From NCBI RefSeq assembly GCF_015277855.1, contig NZ_CP063812.1, forward strand, positions 1,674,001 through 1,738,000: a stretch of DNA of 64,000 nucleotides. The letters run 5' to 3'. This DNA is from Microbacterium cremeum (GTDB taxonomy: Bacteria; Actinomycetota; Actinomycetes; Actinomycetales; Microbacteriaceae). The number at the start of each line of letters is the position of its first letter. Positions within the stretch are counted from its first letter, which is position 1. The notes beneath the pieces are model-generated. The model had not been told where the DNA came from. It worked only from the letters and a program-made list of their open reading frames with translations, and searched no databases. Below are positions 26,056 to 33,597 of the stretch, piece by piece. The position numbers and the translations under genes were made by a program.

Positions 26056-26437
26056 GAAGAAGGCCGCCGAGCTCGAACGGGCGACCGTCGCCGCCGAGGT
26101 CGAGGCCGACCGCGCGGTCGAGCGGGCGCTGCGCGCCGTCGTGATGCGTCGCGAGGGGCTGTCGTGGGGCGACATCGCGCATCGGCTCGGCGTCTCGCAG
26201 ATCGAGGCCGAGGAGCTTGCGCGCGTCGCGTACGCGCGGCTCGGCGAGGCCGAAGCCGACCAACTCCGCGTCGAGGTCGAAGACCGGCTCGACGCGCTCG
26301 TGCGGAAGGCGCACGTCGACCTGGCGATGACCGAGTCGCAGGGCGAGCGGACCGGCTTGTATCGCTTCCTCGCGAGCGTCGAGGCGCAGCGGGCGCGGCT
26401 TCTAGGGCTGAACTTCAAAGGTGGCGACGATGCCTAG
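26045..26437 (+). CDS. Terminase-small-subunit-like helix-turn-helix protein
   Basis: This 130-residue protein has a basic N-terminus, a helix-turn-helix at about 34-58 (REGLSWGDIAHRLGVSQIE), a middle helix with RVEVEDRLDALVRKAHVDLA, and a terminal RARLLGLNFKGG. The order (HTH, LDAL helix, then E.RARLLGL ending) is that of many actinophage terminase small subunits. If correct, it could redirect helper-phage packaging to the element, as TerS does in SaPIs and PICIs. No large terminase is present. The alternative is a plain DNA-binding regulator. The ATG overlaps the previous gene by 11 bases. Confidence 0.6.
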   Translation: MGGKKKAAELERATVAAEVEADRAVERALRAVVMRREGLSWGDIAHRLGVSQIEAEELARVAYARLGEAEADQLRVEVEDRLDALVRKAHVDLAMTESQGERTGLYRFLASVEAQRARLLGLNFKGGDDA

Positions 26438-27002
26438 GGTCAGGCGACAGATCGACGACGGCCCGGTCTACGACCCGGTGCGCGAAGAACTCGACGAGAT
26501 GCGGCGGCGGATGCCGCCGAAGACACCGGAGCAAGTCGCGGAGAGCGAGCGTCACCGCGAGAAGTTCCTGCGACGCCTGGCGAAGGCCGAGGCGGCGTGG
26601 CGCGTGATGCCGGTGCTCGAGCGGAAGGCGTGGGCAGACGCCTACCTCGCGGAGGAGCGCAGAGGCTACAACCCAAACGCGCAGATGCCGAAGCAGTCTG
26701 AGCTCCCGGGCCTCTACGCGGTCGTCACCGTCTGCGAGAAGGACAACGCGAAGCGGGCCAAGACGTGGAAGCGCGAGAGCGCGAAGCGAGCGGAAGCCGA
26801 GGCGCAGCGGGCCGCAGGGGCCGCCGCAGAACGTGCGACGCGCCGCGCCACGGCGCCCGTTCCCGCCCCGGAAGCGCCGGCGGCGCCCGACGAGCCGCCG
26901 AGGCGACGTAAGAGGCGCAGCGGGCCGCGGTACGGCGTTGTCGCCGTGCGAATGCCCGACGGCACGATGCGCGCACCCATCTACGACGACGACGAGAGAT
27001 AG
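26430..27002 (+). CDS. Hypothetical Arg/Ala-rich protein of the element (190 aa)
   Basis: The ATG at 26430 has AAAGGTGG five bases upstream and lies inside the end of the preceding gene. The first 100 residues are helical and charged (ERHREKFLRRLAKAEAAWRVMPVLERKAWADAYL). The middle is an Ala/Arg/Pro-rich linker with EPPRRRKRRSG, and the C-terminus (YGVVAVRMPDGTMRAPIYDDDER) looks like a short beta structure. No family is recognised. The basic linker suggests nucleic-acid contact. Confidence 0.6.
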   Translation: MPRVRRQIDDGPVYDPVREELDEMRRRMPPKTPEQVAESERHREKFLRRLAKAEAAWRVMPVLERKAWADAYLAEERRGYNPNAQMPKQSELPGLYAVVTVCEKDNAKRAKTWKRESAKRAEAEAQRAAGAAAERATRRATAPVPAPEAPAAPDEPPRRRKRRSGPRYGVVAVRMPDGTMRAPIYDDDER

Positions 27003-27064
27003 ACGAAGAATGCCGCCGGCTCCGAGGGGCGAACCAGAAGAGCCGGCGGCGGAAAGGCACCGAA

Positions 27065-27187
27065 GTGACCACCAGCCAGTATGCCGAAGCCGTCCGACGT
27101 TGCGACGAGATCGACCGTCGCTGCGCGGAGATCGACCACAAGCTCGGCGAACTTGACCGCCGAATCGAAGAAGGGATGAAGCCATGA
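27065..27187 (+). CDS. 40-residue coiled-coil ORF of the element
   Basis: The GTG at 27065 follows GGCACCGAA. The product is a regular heptad peptide (RRCDEIDRRCAEIDHKLGEL). The TGA overlaps the next ATG by four bases, like the neighbouring gene junctions, which supports translation. Function is unknown. Confidence 0.55.
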   Translation: MTTSQYAEAVRRCDEIDRRCAEIDHKLGELDRRIEEGMKP

Positions 27188-27468
27188 GCGAGAACCACCC
27201 TCGCCGCGATGACTTCGGGAGCGACGTCGAATGGTGGCGGGCTTGCGCGGAGCACCTCGACGCGCTGTGGCCGGCGCGGTCGGCCGTCCGCGAACGGGTC
27301 GCCGCCTGGCGACGCATCGAGCTCCTGAGCGACATGGGCGCCCTTCGCGCCCGCATCGTCGAGCTGATCGAGCTCGAGCGCGCCTGGACGCCGGACGAAG
27401 AGCGCGAAGTCGACGAGCTCATGGCCGCATACCGCGCCGAGAGGCAGCGCAAGGAGGCGACCCGATGA
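27184..27468 (+). CDS. Small hypothetical protein of the element (94 aa)
   Basis: It is coupled to both neighbours by four-base ATGA overlaps. The sequence is helical and charged (DVEWWRACAEHLDALWPARSAV, WTPDEEREVDELMAAYRAERQ). No family or catalytic motif is recognised. Confidence 0.6.
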   Translation: MSENHPRRDDFGSDVEWWRACAEHLDALWPARSAVRERVAAWRRIELLSDMGALRARIVELIELERAWTPDEEREVDELMAAYRAERQRKEATR

Positions 27469-27803
27469 AGACGAACCCGTACGCGCACGCGCCCTTCCTC
27501 TGCGTCGTGTGCGAGAAGGAGATCGCCGCCCGTCGAACTCATGTCGTCTTGACGGCCATCTCAGCCCTCAAGCGCGCGAGCAGCGAGGAGCGCGCGGCGA
27601 AGACCGGGCCGATGGTGTGTGGTCGCTGCAGAGAGGGCGCCGCGAGCCATGACGCCGTCTATCCCGACTGTGACGTCGACGGATGCGACCTGTACGAGCA
27701 CGGCTACATGCTCGGCGCCGACCGCGCCGCCGCCGCCGTGTGGCTCGTCGCCCACGGCAAGAAGCGACCGACCCCCGCGACAACCACCGAAGAAGGGAAA
27801 TAG
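27465..27803 (+). CDS. Cysteine-rich zinc-binding-like protein of the element
   Basis: This 112-residue protein has two CxxC pairs (FLCVVCEKEI near residue 12 and VCGRCREG near 51) followed by DCDVDGCDLYEHGYM, so one or two zinc sites are likely. Similar short zinc proteins are common in actinophage early regions. The ATG overlaps the previous stop by four bases. Function is unknown. Confidence 0.6.
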   Translation: MKTNPYAHAPFLCVVCEKEIAARRTHVVLTAISALKRASSEERAAKTGPMVCGRCREGAASHDAVYPDCDVDGCDLYEHGYMLGADRAAAAVWLVAHGKKRPTPATTTEEGK

Positions 27804-27809
27804 CCAACC

Positions 27810-28055
27810 ATGAGTACACGAGATGAAGACCGCGCGGCCGAGATCGAGGCGGAGCTCGAACGGCGGTCGATGCGGTCGGACGCGTCGGCGCACTCGAGCC
27901 GACAGGCCGGATCAATCATCCGAGCGGACAAGCGACGCCGAGCGCGCGCTGCGGCAGACGAGGAGCGTGACGAGGCCGAAATGAGCGCGTCGGAGCGACA
28001 GGCCGCGTCCCTGGCGCGACGCACGAGCGGATGGCGCGAGGTGCGCGATGCGTAG
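27810..28055 (+). CDS. Charged helical hypothetical protein (81 aa)
   Basis: The protein is almost entirely Glu, Asp, Arg, Ala and Ser and would form one long helix (RAAEIEAELERRSMRSD, RRRARAAADEERDEAEM). AGGGAAA precedes it by about 14 bases. It overlaps the next gene by eight bases. No family is recognised. Confidence 0.5.
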   Translation: MSTRDEDRAAEIEAELERRSMRSDASAHSSRQAGSIIRADKRRRARAAADEERDEAEMSASERQAASLARRTSGWREVRDA

Positions 28056-28599
28056 CTCACGAGTCGGCGCCATCCCGAGCGAGATCGGCGAACTGATCGA
28101 CGATCTCGACGACATCTTCCGTCGACTCCGCATTCTCGAGGCGCCTTCAGGCGAGAGCCTGGCGTCGACGGTCGCGAAACTGCAAGCGCTCGTCGCCAAC
28201 GCGGTGAGCCCCGTCTCGATCTACCGGCTCGACACGGCACCCGCAATCACGTCAGTCGCGGGCGACTTCGCGACCGTTTCCGTCGTGGTGCCAGAGGGGT
28301 ACACACGCGCGATCGTCGACGTCACAGCGTCAGCGACGCTGCGGTCCAATGATGCCGCCGGCGGCTGGGCGTTGATGAACGTCGCGGCGATCGTGACGCC
28401 CTCGGGCGGGGCGAGCTTCTATAACCAATGGGCAAGCATCGACGGGCAGAAGTACGGCGGCGCGTCCGCCCCCGGTGCTGTCGTGCTCGACGGGCTCACC
28501 GCGGGCTCGTCGATCAGCGTCGCCGCGCGCGTGAGCTTCCCCGGTACGTACACGCTTCCACGGGCCGCGGTCGCCGGATCGGTGCTCTTCCTGAGATGA
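28048..28599 (+). CDS. Fibre- or decoration-like beta-rich protein of the element
   Basis: This 183-residue protein starts with a short coiled coil (IGELIDDLDDIFRRLRILEA) and a linker. A beta-sandwich-like region rich in Ser, Thr, Gly and Val follows (ATVSVVVPEGYTRAIVDVTA through LPRAAVAGSVLFLR). A trimerising helix plus beta head is the layout of phage tail-fibre tips and head-decoration proteins of actinophages. It is the only structural-looking gene in the element and the last of the main chain before a terminator. The assignment is by composition and layout only. Confidence 0.45.
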   Translation: MRSSRVGAIPSEIGELIDDLDDIFRRLRILEAPSGESLASTVAKLQALVANAVSPVSIYRLDTAPAITSVAGDFATVSVVVPEGYTRAIVDVTASATLRSNDAAGGWALMNVAAIVTPSGGASFYNQWASIDGQKYGGASAPGAVVLDGLTAGSSISVAARVSFPGTYTLPRAAVAGSVLFLR

Positions 28600-28606
28600 G
28601 CGCAGC

Positions 28607-28645
28607 GAGACGCCGCCCTGTGGACAATCCGCGGGGCGGCGTCTC
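28607..28645 (+). terminator. Terminator-like hairpin after the element's main operon
   Basis: GAGACGCCGCCC (28607-28618) pairs perfectly with GGGCGGCGTCTC (28634-28645) around a 15-base loop. ACGTTGTG follows without a real T-run. Confidence 0.7.
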
Positions 28646-28666
28646 ACGTTGTGGCACGCTCGAAGC

Positions 28667-28792
28667 GTGGAAGACGATGTGCTCGACGACGCGACGCCGA
28701 AATGCCCGCGCTGCCTCGTTTCGCTCGAGGTGGAAGGCCGCGGCCCGCACGCGCGCTGGTACTGCCCATCGTGCGACTACGTGCGGCTATGA
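28667..28792 (+). CDS. Small zinc-ribbon protein at the right end of the element (41 aa)
   Basis: The GTG at 28667 starts a 41-residue ORF with CPRC and CPSC knuckles 20 residues apart (KCPRCLVSLEVEG, RWYCPSCDYVRL), a complete zinc ribbon. It lies beyond the terminator of the main chain. CACGCT seven bases before the GTG is a possible leaderless -10. Its stop is 26 bases from the GT core, so it sits next to the attachment site, a position where excision factors are often found. That role is inference. Confidence 0.55.
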   Translation: MEDDVLDDATPKCPRCLVSLEVEGRGPHARWYCPSCDYVRL

Positions 28793-30247
28793 GATACGTT
28801 CTAGCCCCCTCTTCTTGACGCGAAGCACCCGGTCGTAGCCGCGCAGCGTCAGCGCGCCACGGTGGAGCGCGGCATCGAGCGGTCGCCGCACCACCGGCGA
28901 CGGTGCCGCCGGTCCCTCGCGCAGCCAGGTGCCCGGCACCTCGGCGTTCCGGGCCCACGGCGTGTCGTGGAGCCGCCTGGACGCGCGAGCGCGGGCTTCG
29001 GCCACGCGGTGGCGAGCCGCAGCGGTGGTGGTGGCGGGACCGGAGTCGCGCTGCGCCACCGAGACGCGCGACAGGGTGAGCTCGATGTCCATGCGATCCA
29101 GCAGCGGTCCCGACAGCCGACCCAGGTATCGGCGGATCGCCGCCGGCGGGCACGTGCACGTTCCGCCGCGGATGCCGTAGTCGCCGCACGGACACGGGTT
29201 GGTCGCGAGCACGAGCTGGAAGCGGGCCGGATACTCGGCTCTGGCGCCCGCCCGGTGGATCGTGATGGATCCCGTCTCGAGCGGCTGTCGCAGTGCGTCC
29301 AGCGCGCTCGCCGGGAACTCGCCGGCCTCGTCGAGGAACAGAACGCCCTCGCTCGCCCGCGCGATGGCGCCCGGGCGCAGTACGCGCGAGCCGCCGCCCA
29401 CGAGGGCCGCGACGCTCGCGCTGTGATGCGGGGCCTCGAACGGCGGCGTGCGCGAGAGCTCGACGACGCGCGCGCCCGCAAGGCTGCGGATCGAGGCGCT
29501 CGCCAGCGCCGCCTGGTCGTCCAGCGCGGGGAGGATCCCGGGCAGCCGGCGGGCCAGCATCGTCTTCCCCGCTCCGGGCGGACCGCACATCATCAGGTGG
29601 TGGCCGCCTGCCGCGGCGACGATGAGCGCCTCGACGGCCTCCCGCTGTCCGATCACGTCCACGAGGTCCAGCGCCTCGGGAGGAGCCGCCTCCTCGTCCG
29701 CCAGCGCGACGGGTGCCTCGTCCGGCACTTCGACGACCCCGCCGTGCCAGGCGACCACCTGGGCGAGGTTCACCGCCGCCAGCACCTCCACGCCCTCGAC
29801 GAGTGCCGCCTCGGGTCCGTTCGCGTGCGGGACGACGGTGCGGCGGTGACCGGCGCGCCGCGCCGCCACCACGGCGGGAAGCACCCCCGGAACCGGTCGC
29901 AGGCGGCCATCGAGCCCCAGTTCACCCAGGTGGACCGTCCGCGCGACGGAGGCGGCATCCATCCCCACCTCGGTGGCGAGCGACGCGATCGCGATGCCGA
30001 CGTCGAAGCCGGAGCCCTGCTTCGGGAGGCTTGCCGGGGACAGGTTCACCGTGAGCCGCCGGCGGGGGAGCGGCGTGGAGCTGTTGGCGCACGCGTTGTG
30101 CACGCGCTGCACGGCCTCGGCGAGGGCCTTGTCGGGGAGCCCGATGATGCGGAACTCCGGCGTCTGGTTCGACAGGTCGGCCTCGATCTCGACGCATTCG
30201 CCCTCGGCTCCCACGAGCGCGACCGACCACGTGCGGGCGACGCTCAC
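28787..30247 (-). pseudogene. comM: comM (Mg-chelatase-like ATPase) 5' part, truncated by the element
   Basis: The frame gives 476 native codons, starting GTG at 30247, and then runs into the element, ending at a TAG at 28787 after about 10 foreign residues (KKRGLERIS). Native features are intact: an N-terminal Lon-like domain (IIGLPDKALAEAVQRV, NLSPASLPKQGSGFDVGIAIA), Walker A GPPGAGKTMLARRLPGI, Walker B GVLFLDEAGEF, and CPCG/CTCPP zinc knuckles. The lost C-terminus is at 20184-20279. ComM is a hexameric helicase that helps branch migration in natural transformation. The truncated form lacks only the last 31 residues, so partial function is conceivable. Confidence 0.92.
28795..28819. other. 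Right attachment junction (attP half-site / comM')
   Basis: The minus-strand GT core is at 28819-28818. Minus-strand GAAC (28801-28798) and TA (28796-28795) lie 17-20 and 22-23 bases into the element, mirroring the left arm exactly. Confidence 0.85.
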
Positions 30248-30612
30248 GGCACCTCCACGTCGACGAGGTGCTCGAGCCGGGCGGTGCCGGGATCTCGCCC
30301 GGTCAGGCCGATCGCGTCGATGCGCAGGCGCCGGCCCTGCACGCGGTCGCGGTGCTCGGCGGCCCATGCCACCGCCAACCGCCACAGTCGCGCGCGCTTG
30401 CGCGCGTCGATCGCCTCGAACGGATGCCCGAAACCCTCGTCGCGGCGCGTCTTGACCTCGACGACCACCACCGAGCGCGCGTCGGCGACGACCAGATCGA
30501 TCTCGCCCGCGCGACAGCGCCAGTTGCGGTCGAGCACCGTGAACCCGAGGCGCTCGAGGTAGCGCGCCGCCCGTTCCTCGCCGGCGCGACCCAGTTCGTC
30601 CTTGTCTGCCAT
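30244..30612 (-). CDS. YraN/UPF0102 family endonuclease-like protein
   Basis: This 122-residue protein has the restriction-endonuclease-like core of the YraN family: GRAGEERAARYLERLGFTVLDRNWRCRAGEIDLVVAD, then VVVVEVKTRR, giving a GEID...EVK active-site pattern. ATG at 30612. Its stop overlaps the comM GTG by four bases. It is the first gene of the yraN-comM-dprA operon. Its biological role is not established, though the association with comM and dprA suggests DNA processing. Confidence 0.9.
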   Translation of the reverse strand: MADKDELGRAGEERAARYLERLGFTVLDRNWRCRAGEIDLVVADARSVVVVEVKTRRDEGFGHPFEAIDARKRARLWRLAVAWAAEHRDRVQGRRLRIDAIGLTGRDPGTARLEHLVDVEVP

Positions 30613-30769
30613 GACGGCATCGTCGGGCGGATGAGGCACGTCGCGGAGCGCCGGGGGCGGCATCCGTGCAAACTCCGATCGGGACGCGCAGGTTCCCGGG
30701 GCTGGGGAGGAGCCGGCACGACGTCCGCCCGCCCCGGAGCGTCGTGTGCTCGCCGCGCCCGTTCCGGCG

Positions 30770-30775
30770 CATGCT
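30770..30775 (+). promoter_or_regulatory. Leaderless -10 of the tyrosine recombinase gene
   Basis: CATGCT, six bases, then GTG at 30782. It decides the start against an in-frame reading from 30746. Confidence 0.45.
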
Positions 30776-30781
30776 GGAGCG

Positions 30782-31687
30782 GTGAGGATCGACGACGCGG
30801 CGGGCGCGTACGCGCAGCACCTGGCCGAGGTCAGGCGCCTGTCGCCGGCGACGGTGCGGGCATACCGGTCCGACCTCGCGAGCCTCGCCCGGGCGTGCGA
30901 GGGGACCGGGCTCGCCGACGTCGACCTCGAGCACCTGCGCGATTGGCTGTGGCAGGCCGTGCAGCGCGGCGACAGCCGGGCGACGATCGCCCGCCGCACG
31001 GCGGCGGTGCGCGGCTTCTTCGCGTGGGCGCTCGAGAGCGGACGCGTCACGGCCGACCCGAGCCTGCGTCTGGTCGCGCCCAAGCGCGGACGCACGCTGC
31101 CGCAGGTGGCCACCGCCGACACGCTGGGCGCGGTGCTCGCGCGGCTCGAGCACGCCGCCGCCGACGGTGACCCGGTGGCGCTGCGCGACCACGCCATCCT
31201 CGAGCTGCTGTACGGCGCCGCGGTCCGCGTGTCGGAGCTGTGCGGCCTCGACCTCGACGATCTGGACCGCGACCGGCGCACCGCCCGGGTGGTCGGCAAG
31301 GGTGCGAAGGAGCGCGTGGTGCCCTTCGGCGGTCCCGCGCTGCGGTCCATCGACGCCTACCTGGTGCGCGGGCGTCCTGTGCTGGCCGCGCGGGGCGAGG
31401 GCCGGAGTCCGGGGCGCGCGGTGTTCCTGGGAGTGCGCGGGGCGCGCCTCGGCACCCGCGCCGTGTACGACCTGGTGGCACGCGAACTCGGCCCGGAGCT
31501 CGGCGGCGCGGCCGGGCCGCACGCGCTGCGGCACTCCGCCGCGACGCACCTCCTCGACGGCGGCGCCGACCTGCGCGCCGTGCAGGAGATCCTGGGCCAC
31601 GCGAGCCTCGGCACGACGCAGATCTACACGCACGTGTCGAGCGAGCGGCTGGCGGCCGCCTACCGCCTGGCGCATCCCCGCGCGTGA
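30782..31687 (+). CDS. xerC: Tyrosine recombinase XerC/XerD type
   Basis: This 301-residue recombinase should resolve chromosome dimers at dif. The N-terminal SAM-like domain covers about residues 1-85. Catalytic residues are visible in order: Arg in YGAAVRVSELCG, Lys in GKGAKERVVPF, HxxR in HALRHSAATHLL, His in ILGHASLGTTQIY and the nucleophile Tyr in TQIYTHVS. Its place between yraN-comM-dprA and rpsB is the standard actinobacterial location for the chromosomal xerC, so it belongs to the host and not to the element. XerD would be elsewhere. Confidence 0.92.
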   Translation: MRIDDAAGAYAQHLAEVRRLSPATVRAYRSDLASLARACEGTGLADVDLEHLRDWLWQAVQRGDSRATIARRTAAVRGFFAWALESGRVTADPSLRLVAPKRGRTLPQVATADTLGAVLARLEHAAADGDPVALRDHAILELLYGAAVRVSELCGLDLDDLDRDRRTARVVGKGAKERVVPFGGPALRSIDAYLVRGRPVLAARGEGRSPGRAVFLGVRGARLGTRAVYDLVARELGPELGGAAGPHALRHSAATHLLDGGADLRAVQEILGHASLGTTQIYTHVSSERLAAAYRLAHPRA

Positions 31688-31693
31688 CGCGCG

Positions 31694-32245
31694 TCAGCAG
31701 CAGGGCAGCAGCACGGCCCGCGGCACCCCGCCCAGGAGCAGCATCGGGTTGATGTACCGGCCGTCCAGGCGCACCCCGAAGTGCAGCACGCCCGGCTCCG
31801 CATGCCCTCCGAGAGCAACCGACCCGACCGTGGCACCGCGGTCGACGGGCGTGCCGGCGACGAGCTCCGACGCGATCGGCTCGAGCGTGGTCACGAGCCC
31901 GCCGCCGTGATCGATCGTCAGGATGCCGCGCCCCGCGACCTGCCCCGCGAAGGCCACGACCCCCGACGCCGGGGCGCGCACCTCGGGCGAGGCGAGAGGA
32001 CGGACGTCGATGCCGCGGTGCCCGGGCCCGTAGTCGTGCGCGGGCGCCACGAACGGGCGATCGATGCGGAACTCGCGCACCGGCCATATCCAGCCCGCGG
32101 CGGCGAGGTCCGGCGGCGCCGTGGAAGCCGTCGCCGCGCTCGCGTGCGCCGCGCCGGCGAGGAGGAGGACGGATGCCGCGAGCACCGCACCGAGGGCGAC
32201 CGCCCGGGCTCGGCGACCTCGTCGTGCCGGACGAGCATGTGTCAT
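31694..32245 (-). CDS. Secreted M23 (LytM-like) peptidase-fold protein
   Basis: The 183-residue protein begins with an Arg-rich segment and a hydrophobic signal helix (AVALGAVLAASVLLLAGAAHASA) with a probable AXA cleavage. The LytM domain has the zinc pair H-x3-D in GHRGIDVR. The usual HxH motif reads VLH in GVLHFGVRLDGRYINP, so the first, catalytic-type histidine is replaced by Val. It may be a weak or non-catalytic peptidoglycan-binding member of the EnvC/NlpD kind. The C-terminus ends in two cysteines. It runs convergently with xerC and divergently from rpsB. Confidence 0.88.
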   Translation of the reverse strand: MTHARPARRGRRARAVALGAVLAASVLLLAGAAHASAATASTAPPDLAAAGWIWPVREFRIDRPFVAPAHDYGPGHRGIDVRPLASPEVRAPASGVVAFAGQVAGRGILTIDHGGGLVTTLEPIASELVAGTPVDRGATVGSVALGGHAEPGVLHFGVRLDGRYINPMLLLGGVPRAVLLPCC

Positions 32246-32344
32246 CGTCCGAGCCTGCCGCGCCCCGGCGTCCCCGCGGCGGCGAGACGGTCGCATCGGT
32301 GGACAAGCGGGCGCCACATCGCGCGGGGGAGGAGGCGCGGCTGG

Positions 32345-32543
32345 TACACTGGAGCCTGCACTCCGCTCGTCGGGGTGACTCCGCGTGCCCAGAGCGCTGC
32401 AGTTGCAGCGCGGCATCCACTCCCATCGGTCCTCTCGTCCGTCACGAGCGAGGGGCGGGCGTGCGCCGGGCACCAGGCTCGCCGGCAACCCGCCGGCCGA
32501 ACAACCGGAACAGGCGCGAACGCGCCGGAACAGGAGAACGGCC
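32345..32543 (+). promoter_or_regulatory. rpsB promoter (-10 TACACT) and long leader
   Basis: TACACT (32345-32350) is the likely -10. A leader of about 190 bases follows, with a GCGCTGC-AGTT-GCAGCGC hairpin (32394-32411) and a GCCGG/CCGGC hairpin near 32481-32496. Long leaders with hairpins before rpsB often bind S2 for autoregulation. Here that is inference. Confidence 0.45.
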
Positions 32544-33506
32544 ATGGCCGTCGTCACCATTCGCCAGCTGCTCGACAGCGGCGTCCACTTCGGACACCAG
32601 ACCCGCCGGTGGAACCCGAAAGTCAAGCGCTTCATCCTCACCGAGCGCAGCGGCATCCACATCATCGACCTGCAGCAGTCGCTGACGTACATCGACAAGG
32701 CGTACGAGTTCGTCAAGGAGACGGTCGCCCACGGCGGCACCGTGCTCTTCGTCGGCACCAAGAAGCAGGCCCAGGAAGTCATCGCCGAGCAGGCGACGCG
32801 CGTGGGCCAGCCCTACGTCAACCAGCGCTGGCTCGGTGGCCTCCTCACCAACTTCCAGACGGTGTCCAAGCGCCTCGCGCGCATGAAGGAGCTCGAGGAG
32901 CTCAACTTCGACGACCCGGCGGCGAGCGGCTTCACCAAGAAGGAGCTCCTGCTGAAGAAGCGCGAGCTCGACAAGCTCCACAAGTCGCTCGGCGGCATCC
33001 GCAACCTCCAGAAGACGCCGTCGGCGATCTGGGTGGTCGACGCCAAGCGCGAGCACCTCGCGATCGACGAGGCCTCGAAGCTCGGCATCCCGGTGATCGG
33101 CATCCTCGACACCAACGCCGACCCCGACGAGTTCCAGTACCCGATCCCCGGCAACGACGACGCGATCCGCTCGGTGAGCCTGCTCACCCGCATCATCGCC
33201 GACGCCGCCGCCGAGGGCCTCATCCAGCGTCACCAGCCGACCGACGAGGCGGCCGACGCCGAGCCCCTGGCCGACTGGGAGCGCGAGCTGCTCGAGCAGG
33301 GCGCTGCCGTCACCGGTGACGCCGCCGTCTCCGAGGCCGCGACCGTGACCGAGGCCGACGCCGCCGGCGCCGCCGCTCACGACGAGGCCGTCGCCGACGC
33401 CGCCGGCACGACCGCCGAGGCCGTCGCCGAGGCCGAGGCCGAGGCTTCCGCCGTCGACGCCGAGGCCGTCGCCGACGCCGCCGAGGCGTCGGACGCCGAC
33501 AAGTAA
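32544..33506 (+). CDS. rpsB: 30S ribosomal protein S2
   Basis: S2 (320 aa) is recognised from [43 protein letters not shown] and [30 protein letters not shown]. It is longer than the typical 240-260 residues because of a C-terminal tail of about 70 Ala, Asp, Glu and Thr residues, a common feature in this lineage. AGGAG lies seven bases upstream of the ATG. It forms the usual pair with tsf, separated by a stable hairpin. Confidence 0.98.
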   Translation: MAVVTIRQLLDSGVHFGHQTRRWNPKVKRFILTERSGIHIIDLQQSLTYIDKAYEFVKETVAHGGTVLFVGTKKQAQEVIAEQATRVGQPYVNQRWLGGLLTNFQTVSKRLARMKELEELNFDDPAASGFTKKELLLKKRELDKLHKSLGGIRNLQKTPSAIWVVDAKREHLAIDEASKLGIPVIGILDTNADPDEFQYPIPGNDDAIRSVSLLTRIIADAAAEGLIQRHQPTDEAADAEPLADWERELLEQGAAVTGDAAVSEAATVTEADAAGAAAHDEAVADAAGTTAEAVAEAEAEASAVDAEAVADAAEASDADK

Positions 33507-33526
33507 CGGGTCTCCTCCACAGCAAC

Positions 33527-33561
33527 GCCTCGGCGGGGTCGCGACGCGGCCCCGCCGAGGC
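33527..33561 (+). terminator. Intercistronic hairpin between rpsB and tsf
   Basis: A perfect 12-bp GC stem (33527-33538 with 33550-33561), 11-base loop, no T-run. It may attenuate or process the rpsB-tsf message rather than end it, because tsf has no obvious promoter of its own. Confidence 0.6.
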
Positions 33562-33597
33562 ATCCCGGAATTCATCACAATCAAGGAGCCGCCACCC

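Larger units (their letters stand above)
20278..28819. mobile_element. 8.54 kb serine-integrase element inserted in comM (candidate phage satellite)
   Basis: The ends are set by the comM reading frame. The left junction holds comM from its GT core (plus-strand AC at 20278-20279) onward, and the right junction holds comM codons 1-476 plus the GT of codon 477 (28818-28819). Deleting 8540 bp restores one 507-codon comM. Cargo in order: serine integrase, small membrane protein, direct repeats, controlled promoter with structured leader, primase-polymerase, coiled-coil protein, terminase-small-like protein, chain of small ORFs, fibre-like protein and a zinc ribbon. All genes point the same way. 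No capsid, portal, large terminase, relaxase or conjugation gene is present. Confidence 0.93.

Noticed and set aside
20278..28819. AbaR-type (Tn7-like) island in comM, as in Acinetobacter
   Set aside because: No tniA/B/C-type transposase, no 5-bp target duplication and no resistance genes. The serine integrase with a 2-bp core explains the insertion.
30782..31687. Tyrosine recombinase as part of the mobile element
   Set aside because: It lies outside the attachment junctions beyond yraN and matches the usual chromosomal xerC position.
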